64,000 bases of DNA from Zygnema cylindricum. Lineage: Eukaryota > Streptophyta > Zygnematophyceae > Zygnematales > Zygnemataceae. Of this stretch, positions 21,588 to 32,771 are shown piece after piece; the first letter of the stretch is position 1; each line of letters begins with the position of its first letter. The stretch covers positions 24,600-88,599 of the forward strand of contig JBBHKE010003204.1 in the NCBI GenBank assembly GCA_037447655.1, written 5' to 3'. The position numbers were made by a program, and so were the translations under genes. The notes under the pieces are model-generated. The model saw only the letters and a list, made by a program, of their open reading frames with translations, did no database searches and was not told where the DNA came from.

Positions 21588-22960
21588 TTACCCGCCCAAT
21601 TCACAGTTGCCGCAGAACCATGGACTAGGGGATGGAGAACGTGGTTCCCACGAGGAGGGGAGACAAGCTGGGTGCCAACACTGACCGCACTGATTGCAGA
21701 CCAAGATGTCGTGCTGCGGGGACAACAGGTTGCAGGATGATGAACAGGAAAAAGGATCGGCAGAGTAAGTCAAGTGGAAAGTGGGCTTGTCTTCCAATCC
21801 TCGGAGGTGGCCAGGGGCCACATCGATCTGATTCTCTTTAATTCTCCGACCATCTTTCCATTCCAAAGTCAGAACCCCCTTGTTTGAAATTTCCACCACT
21901 TTCAAAATCACCCGCCTGGCAAAAATGTCAAGCGTATCCTTTTTCTGTTGCATTTGATACACAAAGTCTCCCGGCATAAATCGTCGCTGTTGGGGCACAT
22001 AATCTCCGCTCCGGCGCTGGGAATACCACAATTGATCCCAGTGTTGTGTCGCCTGTAAATTCCCCATGGCGAGAGGTATCTCTCGGTGGAAAATTTTGGC
22101 ACGGTCGGCGATCAATTTTTCGACGGTTCCCTTGTCATCCATTTCTGGGAGGACCACCGATTGGGTCGAGGCAGCCTCGGGCAAAATGGGATGTCGTCCG
22201 AATAAAATGACGTAAGGACTATAGGAGTGGAGAGAAGCCTGTCTATTGAATCTGTATCCCATAGCAATCCAAGGCACCCTTTTGTCCCATTCTCCCACGT
22301 CCTCTTCAACTGCATATTTCCATAGTGACCGCTTCACTGTCTATACGCACCTTTCAGCAATACCGTTGGCTTGAGGGTGATCGCGGCTGGTAAGTCGATG
22401 GTCGATGAGGCATTTCTCCAAAAGGTTGGTAAATTTTCCGGCAAATTCCGATCCCTGGTCTGTTCGAACCTCTGCTGGTGCTCCAAATTGTGACAGAACT
22501 CTCTACAAGAAGGCGTCGGCAATGTACTTGGACTCTTTCCGGGGCAGAACCACAAGCTCTATCGATTTTGAGAAATGTTCAACCATGACCAGAACGAAAC
22601 GATTCCCACGTCGCTGGTCAGAAGAGGTCCCAAAAGCTCCAAAGACCACCGATAAAACATTCCCCGGATAAGAAGAGAATGAAGCTCAGTCCCGCCCTTT
22701 TTGTCAAAAGATGCCTTAACTCGATCGCAGGAAGAGCAAGTCTAAACAATTCGGTTGACTTGGGCCCGCAACCTGTAACACCAATAAGAACGTGTAACTA
22801 GGGAAGTGGTGCGCTTTTGTCCGAAGTGTCCGCATTGCTTATGGAGATTGGTAATCACAGTTTCTCGATCGGATGGAGGAGGAACTGCTTTCCTTGTACC
22901 GGCTGACCATTTCCGGAGGAGAACGCCTCGGTCCCATTCATACGCCGCCATCCGGGACTG
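21588..22960 (-). pseudogene. Gypsy pol fragment 2: integrase with C-terminal PHD-type zinc finger
   Basis: This is a tandem second copy of the integrase region. The zinc-binding part is at 23000-22750 (NLHKQCGHFGQKRT) and the core lies between about 22740 and 22340 with several frame breaks. 22337-21588 is one intact frame covering the core C-terminus, the MPGDFVYQ GPY-like tail and a final cysteine-rich module. The module is CSSSC-x12-CNQCGQCWHPAC-x15-WFCGNC. This is the C4-H-C3 pattern of a PHD finger, here placed where chromoviruses have a chromodomain. PHD fingers read histone H3 tails, so the module may guide integration; that role is inference. The N-terminal end is cut at 22960 by the LTR of the copia element. 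Confidence 0.82.
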
Positions 22961-24013
22961 TGAAACTCTGAGACCTCTATAAGTCCTCAGAGTAAACAGC
23001 TTCCAAAAAGCCTCTAGGATAACTCTGACCCCTTTGTGTTTCAGCAAAAACAACTGCCACCCTGGAAGACAATAACTCTAACCAACTTGACCCCTGTGAA
23101 GGCAAGACTCCCTTGAGTCGATAGCAAAAAGAATCTCTGAATTTGCTCCCTTGAGCAGTAAGTTATGGAGGGTCAAAGTTGACCGTTTATACAAAAGCTC
23201 TTTGGGAGAGAGGGTCCTATCTCCTAATTATTCTGAGTCCTATCTCTCTCACACACTCTATCTACTGATGTACGGAGCCAATCAAATTACAGTTCCGTAC
23301 ACAAAAGTACAGCTTGCGGTGTACTTTCTGTACGGACACCGTAAGACATGGCCTAAATGTCAACACGTGGTATGTCCAGATTCGCTCCGTTAATCCTCAA
23401 AGATGCCGCGATCCAATGTCATTACGCCACGTGTCATCCGATGTGGCGATGACCACAAACAGCCAAAATCCTCTTCCGCGATCTCGACGTTAATTTCGGC
23501 CGTTCGATTAAATTCACATTTAATCGTAGCCGTAATAAATACATGCGCAAAATTCGTTTCATTAAAGAAATAAATGAGCGGTATTGGTTTCATATCCGTA
23601 CCGTAATCCGTACTTTTACATTATTAGATCTATGTATTCCGTAAACACTTACAGTTAAATGAATTATCCTACCTGATAATGTTTAATTAATTATCAAATC
23701 ATATAGTATGTAACACTAGTTCTAGACTAAACGGCTAAGGCTACGGGTTACCGACTATTTGCAGTCCGGTAGGTACCAGGATCAAATCCTGTGGCCGGCA
23801 CATACCTTTTAGTAAATAAACCCCTAACTAATATATATTTCCCGTAAACCTCTGGATAGCCTAGGTAGCCATGGCTGTAGATCCCTCTCCAATTTCTCAG
23901 TGACTGCGACAAGTTTGAGAGTTGGAGAGAGAAGTTAGAGGTAGACTGCCTCGGCTTCTTTCTTATTTCTATTCAGACCTAGAAAATACTTTAAAAGACC
24001 ATTAATTTCTACA
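22961..24013 (-). repeat. 3' LTR of copia element 1
   Basis: 1053 bp, near-identical to 28364-29417. On the minus strand it begins TGTAGAAATTAATGG and ends CAGAGTTTCA (TG...CA). The complement of 24014-24030 (AGAAAATAAGGGGAG) is the polypurine tract just before it. It is inserted within gypsy pol copy 2. Confidence 0.9.
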
Positions 24014-24026
24014 CTCCCCTTATTTT

Positions 24027-24866
24027 CTAGTCAATCTTTAATTTCAGACCACACTTCTCCCTGCAGAAAATTAGCTTAGGGGAAGGCACAGGTTTGGTCA
24101 TCATATCTGCTACCATCTCACTATCTGGTCGGTTCTCTAAACTGATTATTTTGTTTTCTACTTTCTCTCTAACAAAGCTGAGTCTAATGTCCATGTGTTT
24201 GGCTTTAAAATGATGTTTAGGATTGGCAGAAATAGCGATTGCTTCCTGATTATCACAAAATATTTTCTGCACACCACTCTTAAGGTGACCAAGCTCACCA
24301 AGCAAAGACTTGACCCACATCAATTCTTTTACAGCAGAGCAAGAGGCCATATACTCAGCCTCCATGGTGGACTGAGCAATAACTTTTTGCTGTTTGCTAC
24401 TCCAACAGCAAGCTCCATCACCCACATATAATACATATCCAGAAGTGCATCTCCTCATTGGAGCATCACCATAACTGGCATCACTCCAAGTAGTGTTTTT
24501 AGTATTCTCCCCACCCAAATGCAACCATAGATCTCTAGTTCCTATCAAATATCTAAGGACTCTCTTAGCTACCTCCCAATCCCTCTTAGTGGGAGCATTT
24601 AGACTTCTACTTAGCACTCCTACAGCTGCAGCTAAATCCGGCTGGGTACAAATCATAAAATAGATTAGGCTTCCCACTACTTGCTTGTAAGGAATAGCCT
24701 GCATGAACTTCTGTTCTTCAGGAGATAATTCCTCGTCTAAGACTATGACTCCTTCTTCCTCACTCCCCTCACTTCCCTTCTTCAACTCCATTGGAGTTGT
24801 ACAAGTATTAGCTTCATCCATTTGAAATTTTTCAAGCATGTTCCCTATCGATTCCTTTTGAGTCAA
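24027..24866 (-). pseudogene. Copia RNase H region of element 1
   Basis: 279 residues. They start in the connection domain (YKQVVGSLIYFMICTQPDLA, then LSRSLNAPTKRDWEVAKRVL) and contain the RNase H motifs WSDASYGD, VIAQSTMEAEYMA (catalytic Glu), IFCDNQEAIAI and KHMDIRLSFVRE. They end with DMMTKPV, the usual copia C-terminus. RNase H removes the RNA template during reverse transcription. The frame is intact but separated from RT by frameshifts between 24867 and 24968. Confidence 0.88.
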
Positions 24867-25505
24867 TCTTATAATTTTTCTTTTTTCGGTCTCTCTCTAC
24901 TTCAATTCCCAAAATATATTTTGCTTCCCCCATATCCTTCATTTCAAATCTCCCCTTAAGATCGGTTTTCAGTTATTAATTTTTTCCATTGATTTACTTA
25001 AAACAAGCAAATCATCAACATAAATTGCAATAAATATAAAACCTTCCTCATCTTCGAAAACATAGATTGAGTGATCTGAGGTAATCCAGATATATCCTAG
25101 ACCGGTAAGAAACTCATCAAGCTTCTTATTCCACTGTCGAGGCGCATGTTTCAAACCATAAAGAGATTTAATCAGTCGATATACCTTACTCTCCTCTCCT
25201 TCTTCCACAAACCCTTCGGGTTGTCGCATGAAGATCTCCTCTTCCAATTCTCCATGCAAAAAGGCTGTTTTGATGTCCATCTGGTGCACTTCCAGGTCTT
25301 CCGCTGCTGCCAGACTGAGAAGTATGCGGACGGAGGGAAATCTGACCACCGGGGCAAAGGTTTCCTCGTAGTCAATTTCCTCATTTTGTGTAAATCCCTT
25401 TGCCACTAATCGGGCCTTGTAGCGCATGATTGTGTTATCAAGGTTCAGTTTTAATTTTAAAACCCACTTATAACCGATTGGTTTTCGGTTAGGTGGACAA
25501 TCCAC
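24867..25505 (-). pseudogene. Copia reverse transcriptase of element 1
   Basis: The sequence includes [73 protein letters not shown] and the catalytic IYVDDLLVLSK. All are diagnostic of Ty1/copia RT. A stop at 24969, caused by a one-base change of frame just after the catalytic motif, separates the last RT segment. Confidence 0.88.
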
Positions 25506-26180
25506 CAGCTTCTAAGTATCGGCTGCCATAATTGAGGCCATCTCCCCATTAATGGCTGTCTTTCACCGATTTCTTTCTGGACAAGTCATCGCCTCTCCAT
25601 AAATTTGAGGTTCATCTTGATGAGATAGTTTAGTTACCTTGTTATTAACCTGTTTTTCTTACAATCTTTTGCTACTTCTCCTTCCCCCCTCAAAATCTGA
25701 GGCCGGAATAGATGGTTCTCGTGGATTCTTTCGAATAAACTCAGCTTCTCCCCTATCCCTTGATTCCGAATCAATTTCCACCACGTCTTTCGCTTCGGGT
25801 AGAGTTGTCACTGGAGTTTCCACAGCCGAGTCCTTTTCGGTCTGATTTGTACCTGCAAGAATGTCATCTTCTCTAAAACCTGGATAGTTAGGAAGCTCAA
25901 AGTCATCGGAATTTTCTGACTCAAATCTGATTTTTATTGCCTTTGTATATTTGAAGGGATCCACAGACTTTCCTTCATCCATAACTACTACATGCTTTAC
26001 TAGGATGATATCTTCCATTTTTATATCATAAACTCTATATCCTTTAACATCCTCATCATATCCTAATAAGTATCCCGGTTTTCCTTTAGGATCTAGCTTC
26101 CAATTAGACCGATCTGTATCTAGACTGAATACTTGACTGCCGAAAACCTTTAAGTGAGATATGTCTGGTTTCCGGCTTGT
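25506..26180 (-). pseudogene. Copia integrase C-terminal and linker region of element 1
   Basis: This stretch links integrase and RT in the polyprotein order. A frame at 26018-25659 is acidic and proline-poor and ends in PSIPASDFEGGRRSSKRL, typical of the variable copia linker. Adjacent codons on both sides are in other frames, so at least two frameshifts or stops lie here. Confidence 0.6.
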
Positions 26181-27098
26181 CTAACTCTCATATGGTGTTT
26201 GATCTTTTATAGTTGAAGTAAGAACTCTATTTTTGAGGTAATTAGCACTGTTCATTGCTTCTGCCCAAAACCTTTTTCCTATCTTTTTATCTGACAACAT
26301 ACTTCTAGCACTATCACTTAGTGTTCTCTTTAACCTTTCAGCTACCCCATTCTGTTCCAGGTGTTTTGGAACTGTCTTTTGGTGTTGGACCCCATCTTCC
26401 CTCAGAAAATCCTCAAACTGGTTAGAATTATACTCTCCACCATTGTCACTCTTTATTCTCTTGATTGGAGTTTCATGGAGTTTTTCGCTCCATGCTTTAT
26501 ATTGTCTAAAACAATCTTGAGCTTCGGACTTGTTTTTCAAAAAATACACTCGGGAATACTGAGACCAATCATCAGTGATAGTCATCATAAATCTCTTCCC
26601 CCCTGGTGAGGGCACGTTAGCCGGTCCCCAAATATCTGTGTGTACTAGATCTATAATTTTTTCTCCCTTATAGGTGGTTGTTTTAGGAAAGGGTAATCTG
26701 TGTGTTTTACCTTGAGCACATCCACTACAATCACTTATATTATCATTCTCACTAAACTTAATCCCTTCCACCACTCCCATCTTTTTCATCTCTCTTAACT
26801 TGTCTAGATTCACATGCCCAAGCCTCTTATGCCACATCATAATATCATGGACACCAGCATAATAAAGTTTCTTCTTTTCATTACTTAAAACCAGCCTAAA
26901 CATCCCATGACTACCTTTCTCAGCAATGAAATAGACATCCTCCTCAAAACTAGCAGTAAAGACTCCTTCCCTAGTGCTAATAAAAAAACCCTTATCATCT
27001 AATACGAATGTAGAGATGAGGTTTTTGTTCAGCTCCGGAATAAACAATACATCGGAGAATGCTAATATGGATGTCTTTCCTTCTTCTAACACTTTCAA
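26181..27098 (-). pseudogene. Copia GAG-pre-integrase and integrase of element 1
   Basis: 305 residues. The pre-integrase zinc domain is MWHKRLGHVNLDKLREMKKM...CSGCAQGKTHRLPF. The core has LVHTDIWGP (first Asp), IKSDNGGEYNS (second Asp) and an EQNGVAERLKRTL segment carrying the catalytic Glu, followed by FWAEAMNSANYLKNR. Lys-Arg-Thr replaces the usual N-R-T. The integrase inserts the cDNA into host DNA. The frame ends at a stop near 26181. Confidence 0.88.
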
Positions 27099-27154
27099 AT
27101 CTACCGATCCTACAAGAGTAGTGGTGACTATCCTCCCATCCCCCTACTTTATCT

Positions 27155-27373
27155 CTACGGTGGAATATTTCTTATCTTAGTGAATAGGTGCCTATCCATA
27201 CACATGTGCTTGGAGGCACCTGAATCTACAATCCAGCTTGCTTCACCTTTCAATCCACCGTAAGCACATTTCTGCCTTCGTGGAAATTCGACCTCGTTTT
27301 TCGCCTCCAACTCCTCATCCAAAAGGAGCTCATCGTCCTCGTCCTCAGATTCCGCCTCATGTACCTGTGTCAC
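27155..27373 (-). pseudogene. Copia aspartic protease of element 1
   Basis: The frame contains EASWIVDSGASKHMC, the copia protease active site (D-S-G-A-S-x-H-M), after an acidic stretch (ESEDEDDELLLDEELE). It is split from the integrase frame at about 27155-27100 by a stop or frameshift. Confidence 0.82.
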
Positions 27374-27419
27374 AAGGGCCTTTTTCTTTCCTCTCGGGGT
27401 ACCACCGTCTGCCCCTCCT

Positions 27420-28359
27420 TTAACCGAAGCTTGGTAAGCTTAGTGCACTCTGCCATATAGTGCCCAGGTTTCTTACAAAAATGACATAAACCTTTGGGAG
27501 CCCTTGGTCCGAACTCGTCGGTCTGATTTTTCTACTCCCTCCCCCCATAGTTTCCGACCGGTTTCCAAGAATCCTTGTTCTTCCAATCGGTCGCAGTTGC
27601 CAAGGCTTGGCCACTCTTTCCTCCCCTTCGGATCTCAATCGTATTCTCCCGAACGAGAATCATCCCTACCACTGAGTTCCATATCCACCTTGAGTTCGGC
27701 AAGTCCTGCACACGGTTGACTATGTTCTCGAACTCATCGGGTAACTTCATCAGTAAACAGTTAACCTTTTCTTTTTCATTAAAATATTTTCCCGCACTCT
27801 CTAGCTCCATGAAGAGTGTAGCAAGCTCATTGCAAAAATCCAACATATTTCCCCCTTTGTATATATACTCCTTAACTTTCTGATCAGCCAACTGTTGTTG
27901 CTGAATCGTACCACTTCGGTACATCTCTATGAGAGCCATCCAAAGATCGGATGCCCTTTCTACCTGCAAATGAGAACATACAAGTCCTTGAGTGAGATGG
28001 CTTAGGATGAAGTGCTTTGCCGCCATATTGTTGAAGTCCCAGGTTTCAGTATCATTCTCCTCGTTCCTCGGAATAGGTGACATGAATACTGACCCAGTTG
28101 CTATTGGTGTGGTCGCCTCCTTCTCCTTTCCTTTGTCCACCACCTCTCCTTCTTTTGTTTCCTCCGTTGAAGGTGGATCCTCTTTCCTGGTGAATCTGCT
28201 TCCTCCAAACCATGGAGGAATTCCAAGACTTGATGGACGCCCCAACCGTCCACTCACTATCCCCCAAAAACTTTTTTCGCATAAAGCTCCTATCATCATA
28301 CTTTCCAAGTATATGAAGCTAGTTCCATTAAAGATTGGTACCCTAAAGGGTGGGCCCAT
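27420..28359 (-). pseudogene. Copia Gag (UBN2-type) with frame-shifted zinc knuckle, element 1
   Basis: 28359-27532 is a 275-residue frame starting close to the primer-binding site. It begins with RVPIFNGTSFIYLESMM, the N-terminal motif of copia gag polypeptides. The middle (ILSHLTQGLVCSHLQVERAS, then IQQQQLADQKVKEYIYKGGN) matches the UBN2 gag pattern. The CCHC knuckle (CHFCKKPGHYMAEC) is encoded at about 27494-27450 in another frame, so a frameshift near 27532 breaks gag. Gag forms the virus-like particle. Confidence 0.8.
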
Positions 28360-28363
28360 AACC
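28350..28363 (-). promoter_or_regulatory. Primer-binding site complementary to the initiator tRNA-Met anticodon arm
   Basis: The + strand reads GGTGGGCCCATAACC immediately before the LTR at 28364. This equals the anticodon stem-loop of plant initiator tRNA-Met (CAU anticodon within GGGCCCATAACC). The element's own strand is therefore complementary to an internal tRNA segment, as in Drosophila copia, which is primed by a tRNA-iMet half-molecule. The same site occurs at 53911-53924. Confidence 0.8.
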
Positions 28364-29417
28364 TGAAACTCTGAGACCTCGATAATTCCTCAGAGTGGAC
28401 AGCTTTAAAGAAGTCCCTAGGATAACCCTGACCCCTTTGTGTTTCAGCAAAAATTACTGCCACCCTCGCAGACAATAACTCTCACCAACTTCACCCTTGT
28501 GAAAGCATGACTCCCTTGAGTCGATAGCAAAAAGAATCTGTGAATTTTCTCCCCTGAGCAGTAAGTTATGGAGGGTCAAAGTTGACCTTTTGTACAAAAG
28601 CTTTCTGGGAGAGAGGGTCCTATCTTCTAATTATTCTAAGTCCTATCTCTCTCACAGATTTTATCTACTGATGTACAGAGCCAATCAGATTACAGTTCCG
28701 TACACAAAAGTACAGCTGCCGGTGTACTTTCTGTACGGACAATATACGACATGGCCTAAATGTCGACACGTGGTATGTCCAGATTCGCTCCCTTAATCCT
28801 CGGAGATGGCGCGATCCAGTGTCATTCCGCCACGTGTCATCGATGTGGCGATGACCAAAAACCGAGGAAATCCTTTTCAGCGATCTCGGCGTTAATTTCG
28901 GTCGTCCGATTAAATTCACATTTAATCGTAGCCGTAATAAATACATGCGCGATATTCGTTTCATTAAAGAAATAAATGAGCGGTATTGGTTTCTTATCCG
29001 TACCGTAATCCGTACTTTTACATTATTAGATCTATGTATCCCGTAAACACTTACAGTTAAATGAATTATCCTACTTGATAATGTTTAATTAATTATCAAA
29101 CCATATATTACGTAACACTAGTTCTAGCCTTAACGGCTAAGGCTACCGGCTACCGGCTATCTGCCGGCCGGTAGGTACCAAAATCAAATCCTGTGGCCGG
29201 CATATACATTTTAGTAAATAAACCCCTAACTAATATATATTTCCCGTAAACCTCTGGATAGCCTAGGTAGCCATGGCTCTAGCTCCCTCTCCAATTTCTC
29301 AGTGACTGCGACAAGTTTGAGAGTTGGAGAGAGAAGTTAGAGGTAGACTGCCTCGGCTTCTTTCTATATTTCTATTTAGACCTAGAAAATACTTAAAATG
29401 GACCATTAATTTCTACA
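28364..29417 (-). repeat. 5' LTR of copia element 1
   Basis: 1054 bp, paired with 22961-24013. On + it reads TGAAACTCTGAG...TTTCTACA. It contains an antisense tRNA-like segment (about 29125-29202) and TGTACTTTCTGTACGG-type blocks seen in all family members. Confidence 0.9.
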
Positions 29418-29999
29418 TTGTCTTAGTTTATTGGTTGAAGTAGTGACGTGAGCTTGATGTATACTATATACTGCAGAGTAGTGGGAGGGAAAAAATACAC
29501 ACTGTATGGGAGAAAAACGTTCATGAAATATATTGGCTTTTATGGACTGTCCTCTCTTGTGTGAAAATATTGGTTAATGTTTTTGTTGAATTGTTTAGAT
29601 CCTATCACAATCATAAAATAATTACCACTTCGTATTGCTTGCATTCATTTGTCTTTTCGAGATTAAGACATAGAGAAATCTTCGTGAAAGAAAATTCGTG
29701 CAACAAAATGAAATTGAAACAATTAGAGTAGAGAAAAAAAAATTATCTGGGACGTTATCCGCAAAAACTTTTATCAGGTAACGTCAGCCACGATTCGCAA
29801 AAACTTTTATCGGGTAACGTCAGCCACGATTCGCAGAAATTATCATCGGGCTCTTGATTCGTGCGTTCCTCCCTCATGTGATTCGTACCGTAAGAGTCGT
29901 GGATTCACCTCCTCCGGCGACGTCGGCTTATTTCACCAAATCATCCCCGCGAAACCCCAATGTCTTCCCATTATCTTGGTTGAAAAAATAATGTATACT
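29418..29999. repeat. No gene; 36-bp tandem repeat at 29761-29850
   Basis: Most of the stretch is unassigned. A 36-bp unit (GCAAAAACTTTTATCAGGTA start) occurs at 29761 and 29797, and a diverged partial copy starts at 29833. Confidence 0.6.
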
Positions 30000-32130
30000 T
30001 ACATCTTTAAATACTTATCGAACCCTATACAGCTTAGCACTGATCCTAGACTAAAGGATAAAGCTACCGGCTACCTTGGATAAAGGATGGTAGGTACCAC
30101 GATCAAATCCTGGGTCTCTCAAGTATATTTTGGTAAATCTACCAAAATCTACTGCATGTCGCTCTCTCTCTGAAAAAAATATGCAACCATGGCTCTAGCT
30201 CCCCTGTCTCTCTCTCTCTGGACAAAATACGCAACCATGGCTCTAGCTCCCTCTCTAACCTTCAGTAATTGCGACAAGTGTGAGAGTTGAAGAGAGGATT
30301 TAGAGGTAGACGACTTCTGCTTTTTTCTACATTTTATTTTACATGTTTAGACCTAGAAAATACTAAAAGAACCATTAATTTCTACACTCTCCTTATTTTC
30401 TAGTCACTATTCAATTTAAGACCACACTTCTCTACAAAAAATTAGTTTAGGGGAAGGTACACGTTTGGTGATCATATATGCTACCATTTTACTATCTGGT
30501 TCATAGTCTAAACTGATTATCTTGTCTTCTACCTTCTCCCTAACAAAGCTAAGTCTAATGTCCATATGTTTGGCTTTAAAGCGGTGTTTAGGATTGGCAA
30601 AATGGCAATGGCTGTCTGATTATCACAAAACACTTTCTAGACACCACTTTTAAGATGACCAAGCTCACGAAGCAAGGAATTGACCCACATTAATTCTTTT
30701 ACAGCAGAAGAAGAGGCCATGCTCTCAGCCTTAATGGTGGACTGAGCAATGACCTTTTGTTGCTTGTTGCTCCAGCAGCAAGCCACATCACCCACATACA
30801 ATACATACCCAAATGTGCATCTCCTCATAGGAGTATCCCCATAGCTGGCATCACTCCAAGTGGTGATGAGAGTATTCTTCCCACCTAAATGATGCGATAG
30901 ATCTCTAGTTCCTATGTGATATCTAAGGACTCTCTTAGCTGCCTCCAAATCTTTCTTAGTGGGAGCATTGAAACTTCTGCTTAGTACTCCTACTCCAATG
31001 GCTATATCCTGCCGGGTACAATTAATAAAATATATTAGGCTGCCCACTACTTGTATATAAGGAATTGTCTGCATAAATCTTTTCTCTTCATGACCTAATT
31101 CATCATCCAAAATTATAACTCCCTCTTCCACACTCCCCTCACTTCCCTTCTTAAGTTCTATTTTGAGTGGTACAACTATTAGCCTTGTCCATTTGAAATC
31201 TTTCTAACATGTTTCCAATAGCCTCTTTCGGAGTTAATCTTATTATCGTTCTATCTCTGTCCCTCTCTACCTGAATTCCTATAATATACCTTGTTTCTCC
31301 CTTATCGTTCATCTCAAATCTACCTTTTAGATCAGTTTTCAACTTATTTATTTTATCCATAAATTTACTTAAAACAAGCAAATCATCAACATAAATTGCA
31401 ATAAAATTAATTCCTTCCTCGTCTTCAAACAAACAAAATGATTGATCGGAGCTGATCCGAATATATCCCAAACTTGTAAATACTCATCGAGCTTCTTATT
31501 CCATTGCCGAGGCACCTGTTTCAGCCCATACAAAGATTTGATCAATCGACATATCTTGCTGTCCTCCCTTTGCTCTACAAACCTTTCGGGCTGTCGCATA
31601 AATATCTCTTTTTTCAACTCTCCATGTAGGAAGGCCATCTTGTTGTCCATTTGATGTACTTCCATGTCTTTCTGCTGCTGCTAGAATGAGAAGTACCTAG
31701 AAGCAGTGAAACCTGACGACCAGGGGAAATGTCTCCTTGTAGTCAATTCCATCTTTCTGGGTAAACCCTTTTGCCACTAACCGAGCGTTGTAGCGCTCAA
31801 TGGTGTTATCCGGGTTGAGTTTCAACTTAAATACATACTTACACCTGATTGGCTTTATGTTAAGAGGACAATCCACCAATTCCTATGTATCGGCCGCCAT
31901 AATTGAAGCCATCTCTTCATTAATAGCTGTCTTCCAACAGTTCCTCTCAGGATAGTTCATCGCCTCACCATAATTCTGGGGTACATCGGGGTGAGAAAGT
32001 TTGGTTACAAGTTGTTTACTTGTTGCTTCTCCTTCCACCCTCAAACTTTGATGCCGGAATAGATGGCTCTCGTGGATTCTTTCGAGCAGTTTCGACTTCT
32101 CTCATATCCCTTGATTCTAAGTCTATTTCC
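30000..32130 (-). mobile_element. Truncated Ty1/copia element 2 (RT, RNase H and part of the 3' LTR)
   Basis: 30000-30386 resembles the 3' part of the element 1 LTR, ending ...ATTAATTTCTACA on +, followed by the polypurine tract complement at 30387-30402. The minus-strand coding parts are RNase H-connection 31131-30637 (WSDASYGDTPMRRCT, KVIAQSTIKAESM), the RT tail 31471-31151, RT with VHQMDNKMAFLHGELKKEIF and SLYGLKQVPRQW at 31665-31369, and RT start 31879-31697 ([19 protein letters not shown]). MDNK replaces the usual catalytic MD(I/V)K and the YVDD motif reads YVDDLLVLSK. Frameshifts occur throughout and the RNase H end is missing. Everything upstream of RT is absent after about 32130. It is the same subfamily as element 1. 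Confidence 0.82.
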
Positions 32131-32450
32131 ACCACCGCCACGTGTACTTTTTATGTACAGTACAGTCTTGTGATTGGTATCATACTTCAGTAGTAGAGGG
32201 TTTAGAGAGGGGTTTAGGACTTAGAAAAAATAGTAGGTAGCCGCCTCTCTCCCAAAGTGCTTTTGTATTTATAGGCCATCTTTGTCCAGCCATAACTAAC
32301 TGCTTAGGGGAGCAAATTCAGAGATTCTTTTTGCTGCCTACTCAAAGAAGTCAAAGCTACATTGGGGTGTAGTTGGTCAGGTATTTGCATGCCAAAGTGG
32401 CGGTATTTCTAAGGAAAAGTCAAACTGTGGGAATGTATCGGACTTACACA
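32130..32450 (+). repeat. Copia-family LTR fragment, opposite orientation to element 2
   Basis: Blocks such as GGGGAGCAAATTCAGAGATT followed by CTTTTTGCTG, and GGTAGCCGCCTCTCT, match the reverse complement of the element 1 LTRs and also the copy at 39090-39420. It is truncated on the left at the element 2 breakpoint and is joined on the right to the inverted-repeat element at 32450. Confidence 0.65.
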
Positions 32451-32771
32451 TTTCCTACACTGCTATTTAAAAACTATCCAGATTAGATTTAATAACGCTA
32501 ATTAAACAGTACATGTATTAACGTAAAAAAACAATTAGAGTTATTAATTATATTTTAGGTTCATGGGTAAAAATTCGGGGGCGCCGAATTAGCGTTATGA
32601 ACGCTAATAGCAATTCAGAGTGTAGTACCATTCTCGATGAACTGTACACCGTGAATCGCTATTAGCGTTGATAACACAAATTTAGACAGTTTTTAAATAG
32701 TGTAGTGTACGAAATGTGTCAATTTATACTAAAATTGCTCGTTATTTGATACAATCGTATAGAAAGGGTGT
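32450..32771. mobile_element. Inverted-repeat element, copy a (about 322 bp)
   Basis: Near-identical to 37972-38301. The left end ACACATTTCCTACACTGCTATTTAAAAAC and the right-end block GTTTTTAAATAGTGTAGTGTACGAAATGT are inverted relatives, giving about 35-bp imperfect terminal repeats. Inside lie two head-to-head ends of the TACACCGTGAATCGCTATTAG family. Non-coding. Confidence 0.7.

Larger units (their letters stand above)
22961..29417 (-). mobile_element. Nearly complete Ty1/copia retrotransposon (6457 bp)
   Basis: LTRs are at 22961-24013 and 28364-29417, with gag, protease, integrase, reverse transcriptase and RNase H in copia order on the minus strand. The primer-binding site next to the 5' LTR (28350-28363) is complementary to the initiator tRNA-Met anticodon arm rather than to the tRNA 3' end. 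The 5-bp flanks (GACTG and TTGTC) do not match. The gypsy sequence interrupted at 22960 does not resume after 29417, so one flank has been rearranged. A few frameshifts (zinc knuckle, protease border, RT/RNase H joint) make this copy non-functional as read. Confidence 0.88.

Noticed and set aside
23721-23801. Functional tRNA gene within the LTR
   Set aside because: The B-box-like sequence is imperfect and I could not fold a full cloverleaf with paired acceptor stem; kept only as a tRNA-like finding.
22956-29422. Target-site duplication of copia element 1
   Set aside because: The 5-bp flanks GACTG and TTGTC do not match.
29761-29850. Possible CRISPR-like array
   Set aside because: The copies are directly adjacent 36-bp tandem units without spacers, and the genome is eukaryotic.
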